Both the position numbers and the translations under genes were made by a program. This document shows, piece after piece, positions 58,561 to 64,000 of a stretch of 64,000 nucleotides of DNA. The notes under the pieces were generated by a model. It was not told where the DNA came from. It worked only from the letters and a program-made list of their open reading frames with translations, and made no database searches. The stretch comes from Cymbidium sinense (taxonomy: Eukaryota > Streptophyta > Magnoliopsida > Asparagales > Orchidaceae): contig CM038229.1 of assembly GCA_021442155.1 (NCBI GenBank), forward strand, positions 96,628,271 to 96,692,270, written 5' to 3'. Numbering within the stretch: the stretch's first letter is position 1; every line of letters begins with the position of its first letter.

Positions 58561-61500
58561 AAGCATGCTAATTTGATAAAATTTTAAGCGATAACTTTAA
58601 TCAAATTGGATGTCTATTTCAGTAATTTTGACATTCAGATATAACGACACAACCCATTTCGTGATCGATATTTGATTGGTCGTCGAATCGGTTAATTCAA
58701 CTCGATTAGTGCACCGCCGCTAATCGCCGATATTTATACAAACTCATATGAATTGAATTGATAGTCTCATTTGATAAGTTTCGATGTTTTGATGCTAAAA
58801 CATAATCAATTATGAATGGAGTCATTTAGGTGTCATCCCGCCTCCATACATGATACGCTGTAGGCTCAATGACCCTCTTGATTGGTGGACCAAATTGTAT
58901 GATATATATATTTTGATTAATTTGGACATTTTGAATGCGTTGGAGAAGTTCGCTCATTAATGGAGATCATTTTGAGCAATTTTGGCGATGTCATATATTT
59001 TGGCCGATTTGCGTAACACAGATATAATTCACCAAATTCTCCAAATTTGCTCGACTTGACTTATGGGAGATATATGAAGGTCAACAAATGCCCCCCAACA
59101 AATGTGATTCATGTATGACGCGAGTCATATTTGTTGAAGAGGTGTTGTGTCAACCACATATTCAAATTACTTCAATTCAATTGGTCAGCTTTTTCCACCA
59201 TCTACTCCCCGCTTGATGGGTTCACCAAGGTCTCCTTTTGTGTCTTTGCATCTGGGCTTCTTGACCCTAGCTTCATGCTTGATCGTTTTGATGGAGGAAT
59301 TAGTTTGTTTATTTTGAGATTTGAAATTCCTTATCTGACTTTAAGTCGGACTTGATGAAGGATTGACTTGATTTGTCTATATTGACTTGTTTAAGTATAT
59401 GTATATCTTATCTTGTGCTTCTGATAGAATCATTGAAGGATAGGGTGATGACCCAACCTTCGCTCATATTATATATAATGTTGAGTTATCAATCTAGCAA
59501 TGTATGCTTTAATAGAATAACCACACAATTTCTTTAGTTTGGCCATTGCCTTTGTGCAAACTATGGAATTGCTTCCTCGTCTGCTACCGCTTTGGCAAAC
59601 TTGATGAAAAAATTGGCTTTGATATGTGCTGCTGATGATTGCTTGAAAAGAGGTTGAAATATCACATTGCAATGGGATTGATTGATGTTGCTTTGAATTA
59701 AGAGTTATTTCCTCAAATTATCTTGATCCATTGATCAAGTAGGAATATCTCTTGGATTATTGCTTGTAGTGACTAAGTTGGATCCGGTTTGACCGAACAT
59801 CTATCATCATTAGACGGATGCTCTTTCATTGTAGCCTTTTCTTATGGCTTGTTGAGTGAAGAGAGCATCAACGACTCGACCATTTTGAGCTTGTTGGGTC
59901 CGACCTTTAGAACATACTTGAGTCATCGACTTAAGTGATACTTGGTGGTTTGGTCATTAGAATAACGAACGGAGGCTCTTTCACCGCGACCATTTCTTGC
60001 GGCTTGTTGAATGAGGAGAGCGAACTCGGTCATTTATGAGCTTGTTGAGTTCGACGTTTAGAACCCGTCTGCTCTAGACTTGAATATGTAGAGGTTGATG
60101 CTTTTCCAATTTAGTTGATTGAAGCGGAATTAGGAGTTCTTCGACTTGATTCTAATTTGATAAATCTTAGAGAAAAACATTTGAAATGTAGGGTTGTCTT
60201 TTCTTGCATGAAGTAAATTCTTTTGTTCTTGTAAGAGCTATAACTTTAACAATAACAGCTTGTATATCTATTTAGGAAATTCGGTATAAAGCTCGATGTC
60301 AACCTTAATATATGAAGAAGATCTCCTATTTCATAGGAGAGGATTGAACAACTTTGATCATAAAAGAACTCTGCCTAGAGGGGATTACATTAGTTCAAAA
60401 GTACATTACAAAATTTGATTTCCTTTACTACAAAATAAGCGTGATATATTTTCAACCATAATATATATCTAAGGATCTCGCTTAGAGCATGATATGAACT
60501 CAAATAAATATATAAAATTCCCCCTAATAGGGGAGCTTTTTTTAATAAATATTGAGAGAATTTGGAATATCTTTAGTCTATGCTTTGTGCTTTGGACTTG
60601 TTGAAGACTTCTTGAGAGTTTGAAATTTATATTTTCTCTGTCGCTTTGTCCTTTGGTAGACTTAATGGAGTTTATGATTTGTCAGATGAGAATGTCTTCA
60701 TATTATCGGACTTATTGAAGATTCAATCTCAAAATTTGAAACTTATTTTCCTTCATTCCTGGATTCTGGGCTTGATGGAGTTGATGACTTGTTGGCGAGA
60801 TAAGAACATCTCGGTCCCATGGCGCTTTGACTGACTTGTTGAATACTTCATTTCTGGGATTCATATCTTTGTATTTTCTACTATCCCCAGCTTTGTGCCT
60901 TGACTGATGAAGGAAAAAAAGTCCCAATTATCTTGGAAGACTCATCGATATGAAATTATCTTCCGCCATAGCTTCTATCCGGGCTTATAGAAAGATGTTT
61001 GCCGATGACCTAGCCCTCAAAGCTTATATTGGGTCAATGGAAAATAGTCATGCTTTGTGCGTAATGACATGTTGATGACATAACTCCCTCAGTTCAACCT
61101 TTGGCTTTGTATGAACATTGGGATGACTTCTCCCCATCTTTCTACTTGATTGGACTTTTGAAGAAGAGTTTCCTTCGATCTTTGCTTTTTTCTTAAGACT
61201 TATTGAAGGAGTTGAGATTTCACATTTGATATTGATACCAAACTCGACTTAGTGTCTTCTTGAGTGAGGATATTTTTCTTGTTGGATTTTGGAAAATAAC
61301 CTACGACCATTGGGATGATCTCACCAAAGCCACTTGAACTCACCAAGTTGGAGGGATTTGGAGATTTAGATGCTCTCATCTTTGAGCTAAGTAGGAGGAT
61401 CTGACCTCACTTTTGGAGTGAGCTCTCAACTTCCTCATCATAGATCTAGGACTCTTATAGACACTAAGAGCTCCTTTAAGACACTTCTAGTGATTAGTGA

Positions 61501-61590
61501 ACACTTAACCCAAGCTGAGACTTAAGAAGTTATAAGAATAAGTTGTGCCTTATAGATTTAAGAAGACTTGCCTACCCTATATCCTTAAAC
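58561..61590. other. Probable decayed retroelement non-coding region with short tandem duplications
   Basis: The plus strand is T/G-rich. About 58.65-58.8 kb looks LTR-like. Two segments of about 150 bp containing 'ggctctttca...cttgttgaatgagga'-type sequence repeat at about 59805-59880 and 59955-60035. Three units of about 117 bp starting 'ggacttgttgaag' lie at about 60594-60910. No polyprotein domain survives. The open frames (59131-59355, 60646-60834 and others) follow the repeats. Confidence 0.4.
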
Positions 61591-64000
61591 CCAATCCTTG
61601 CTTTCTTATTCAAACCAAACCTCAAATTCAAATTCCAAATCAAATTCCAAATCAAATTCCAAATCAAATAATTGAAACCCATGATCAAATTCAAATTCCA
61701 AACCCTTCCTAAGCCCTTTAGTTTTATCTTATGGACTTAGCCTTAACCAAATTCAAATCAACCCAAATTGATTTTCTCAAATACCAATTCAATCTCAAAT
61801 CAAACTCCAACCCAAATCAATCAAATGACTAGAACCCAAAATCAAATTTTAAAATCCCTTCCTAAGCCATATGAACCACCTTCATATGCTTAGCTAAAAC
61901 CCTATTCAAACTAAATCAAACTTGATTGATTTCTTTATAAATCAATCAATCATTCATTTATATTCACAAATATAAATGAAATCTAAATTCAAATCATTCA
62001 AATCAAATCAAAGCCTTTCTTAAGCCATATGGACCTACCTCCATGTTTAATCAAATCTCAACCCAAATTAAACTCAATTGATTTTTTATAAATCACTACT
62101 TCTTCTTTTATATTCACAAATATAAATGAAACCTACCCTCCAATGATAAAAATAAATGAAACTAAATCAATTCCCTACTTAACCCTTTTGACCTATATCT
62201 TTAAGCTTGGTCAAATTTGCTTCCAAATCACTCCAAACTCAAGTGATTTTCATGAATCATTTATATCTTCATTTATATTCACAAATATAAATGAAATATA
62301 AATCTAAATAGCCAAAATCAAACCCAATCAAATCAAAATTTGAATTTTAGCATTTTTAGCTAATTTCTTGAACTTGGCTAAATGATACCCAAATCAATCC
62401 AAAACCCATGGTTTTCTTTTGGATTAATCATTCCTTCAATTATTGTTCCAAATATAAACATAAACTATAATTATCAAACCAAATCCAAGTCAACTCAAGT
62501 CAAGCCCATGTTGACCCCTTTTGACTTGAAATTATCATATGAACCAAAATCCATTTGATTCCAAACTAATTATAATTGGATTTATATTTCAATCCTTGGC
62601 TCATATGTGAGTACAACTAAATTTGAATCAAGTCAAACCAATTGATGCATTTAGTCTACTTGACACAAAGTGACCTAAAAGATATTTTTTGAGCCAAGTT
62701 CTAATCCAACCCAAATTGGATTTAACTAAGCCCATCCAAACCTCATATCATGATAAATAATCATCATAGGGTGATCAACTACCTTAAAATCAAACCAAGT
62801 AAACTTGGTCCTTTGACTAAGTCAACCTTTAGCTTAAATGAAACCCAAACTAGCCAAAACCCACCATATACCAAATTGATTGAAACAATTGACTCAATCA
62901 ATTCATAATCAATGATTGAACATGACCAAACCCTCAATTGAGCCAAACTAAGTCCAATTAGCCATTTGACCTAAGTTGACCCAAATTGGCCTAAATGCCA
63001 AAATGGGTCAAATCATGATTTGATCCAAATTGATTGCAACCAATGGCTAAAGTTCATTCTAAATCATTTATTGAACTTGAACAAAGCCATGATTGAGCCC
63101 AATTTGACCAATTAGTCAACTTAACCCAACCCATCCCAAATTAACCTAAAAGGTCAAATTGGCCAAAATCCAAATTAAACCTAAATCAAACCAAACTAAA
63201 GCCTACAATCATTTTAAATTAACCAATTGAACATGATCCAATATCTAACCCAACCCAATTTGGTCAAATTAATCAAATTGGTCAACTTAGCCCATTTGAC
63301 CTATTTGAATACAAATGAGCCAAAATCAAACCCAAGCCAAATTAATCAAAATCATTTGAACCAAAAATTTTCAAAATATCATTTGAACCTAACCCAAGCC
63401 TTGGTTTGACCCAATTTTACCAATTGGTCAACCTAACCCAACTTAACCCATTTGAACCCATTTGACCATATGATGCCAAACAACCCAAACCAACCCATGG
63501 GACCCTAGGAGTTGGCCAAACCCACCCAAACCAGCAAAATCCAAGTGGGACCCAACCTGGGATTAACCATTGGCCAAGCCTCTCCACATTGAATTCTTTC
63601 CATAAAAGCCAAGTCCACTCTCCCATCACTTGGGCAGCCATCCAAGTGCCAAATGGTGTGCACCTAAGCTTCCTAGCCCACCCTAGAACCATTAGGATCG
63701 GCCATGGACTAAGGGGAGTTCACCTCCTTCCCTCTCAAGCCAAACCAGCACCCAAAGACCAACCTAATTCTCTCATATCTTGAGCTCCTTGCCATAGCTT
63801 CCTCAACTCCGGGAGCAACGTGGAGATGATGGCGACCCCTCGATGCCTCGACGATGGCAAATTGATAGAATTTGGATGGATCCTGTCCATCCATCACACA
63901 CAATTTTAGGGTATACTCCATCAATTCGAGCGAATTGACACAATTTGCATTCTTTAACACCCCAAGCCTCCCTCGATCGACCATTATTCTCAAGGTGAAG
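61591..64000. other. C-over-G skewed region, probable LTR-retrotransposon flank (runs off the window)
   Basis: From about 61.6 kb the plus strand is dominated by A and C with very little G, built from words such as 'caaattccaaatcaaattcc', 'aacccaaattggcc' and 'ttgaccaattagtcaa'. At about 63.5 kb it becomes GC-richer, with a TATA-like 'tccataaaagcc' (63599-63610) and then 'cttgggcagccatccaagtg'. This resembles the U3 to R transition of a large plant LTR. The partner LTR and interior are outside the window, so the family is unknown. The minus-strand frames at 63417-63692 and 63709-63993 arise from the skew. Confidence 0.4.

Overview
The window looks like nuclear DNA of a flowering plant, most likely not a grass. 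It is AT-rich, gene-poor and dominated by decayed transposable elements: a Tat-lineage Ty3/gypsy element and a relative, a Ty1/copia element, two Mutator-like elements, a SINE and several MITEs. Its one clear single-copy gene is a plant leucine-rich-repeat receptor kinase of the tyrosine-sulfated-peptide receptor type (PSY1R/PSKR, LRR subfamily X). No bacterial, organellar or CRISPR-type locus is visible.

Layout. 1-2.9 kb: mostly anonymous, with one possible spliced minus-strand transcript at 1.45-2.25 kb. 4.3-15.7 kb: an LTR in plus orientation, followed by a long minus-strand Tat-lineage Ty3/gypsy element (5.09-15.72 kb). In coding order this runs 5' LTR, gag, protease, reverse transcriptase, archaeal-type RNase H, integrase, untranslated region with tandem repeats and an antisense ORF, polypurine tract, 3' LTR. 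17.6-22.1 kb: a plus-strand, non-autonomous relative whose interior is largely a tandem array of about 75-80 bp units. 22-26.7 kb: AT-rich DNA with MITEs. 26.8-31.7 kb: a Mutator-like element with remnants of a MuDR transposase and a plant mobile domain (PMD) gene. 32.4-32.6 kb: a SINE with a 14-bp target-site duplication. 37.4-39.9 kb: a second Mutator-like element with about 95-bp terminal inverted repeats and an exact 9-bp target-site duplication.

42.8-45.9 kb: the receptor kinase gene, near full length but interrupted by about eleven frameshifts. All of them can be explained by loss of one or two bases, five of them next to a homopolymer run, so sequence error is a serious alternative to true pseudogenisation. 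46.45-49.68 kb: a minus-strand Ty1/copia element lacking integrase, inserted into a (TA)n tract. 57.05-57.44 kb: an intronless, broken copy of the N-terminal half of a plant-specific SNARE (NPSN11-like), next to a 34-bp minisatellite. 58.5-64 kb: probable retrotransposon non-coding sequence, with short tandem duplications and a strongly C-over-G skewed end.

The genes do not form a pathway. The history visible here is layered transposon insertion, nested insertion, capture of host sequence and decay. I found no convincing new biological system. The most useful leads are the tandem array that seems to have grown from a retrotransposon 3' untranslated region, the deletion-only frameshift pattern in the receptor kinase, the SNARE fragment, and the two Mutator-like elements.
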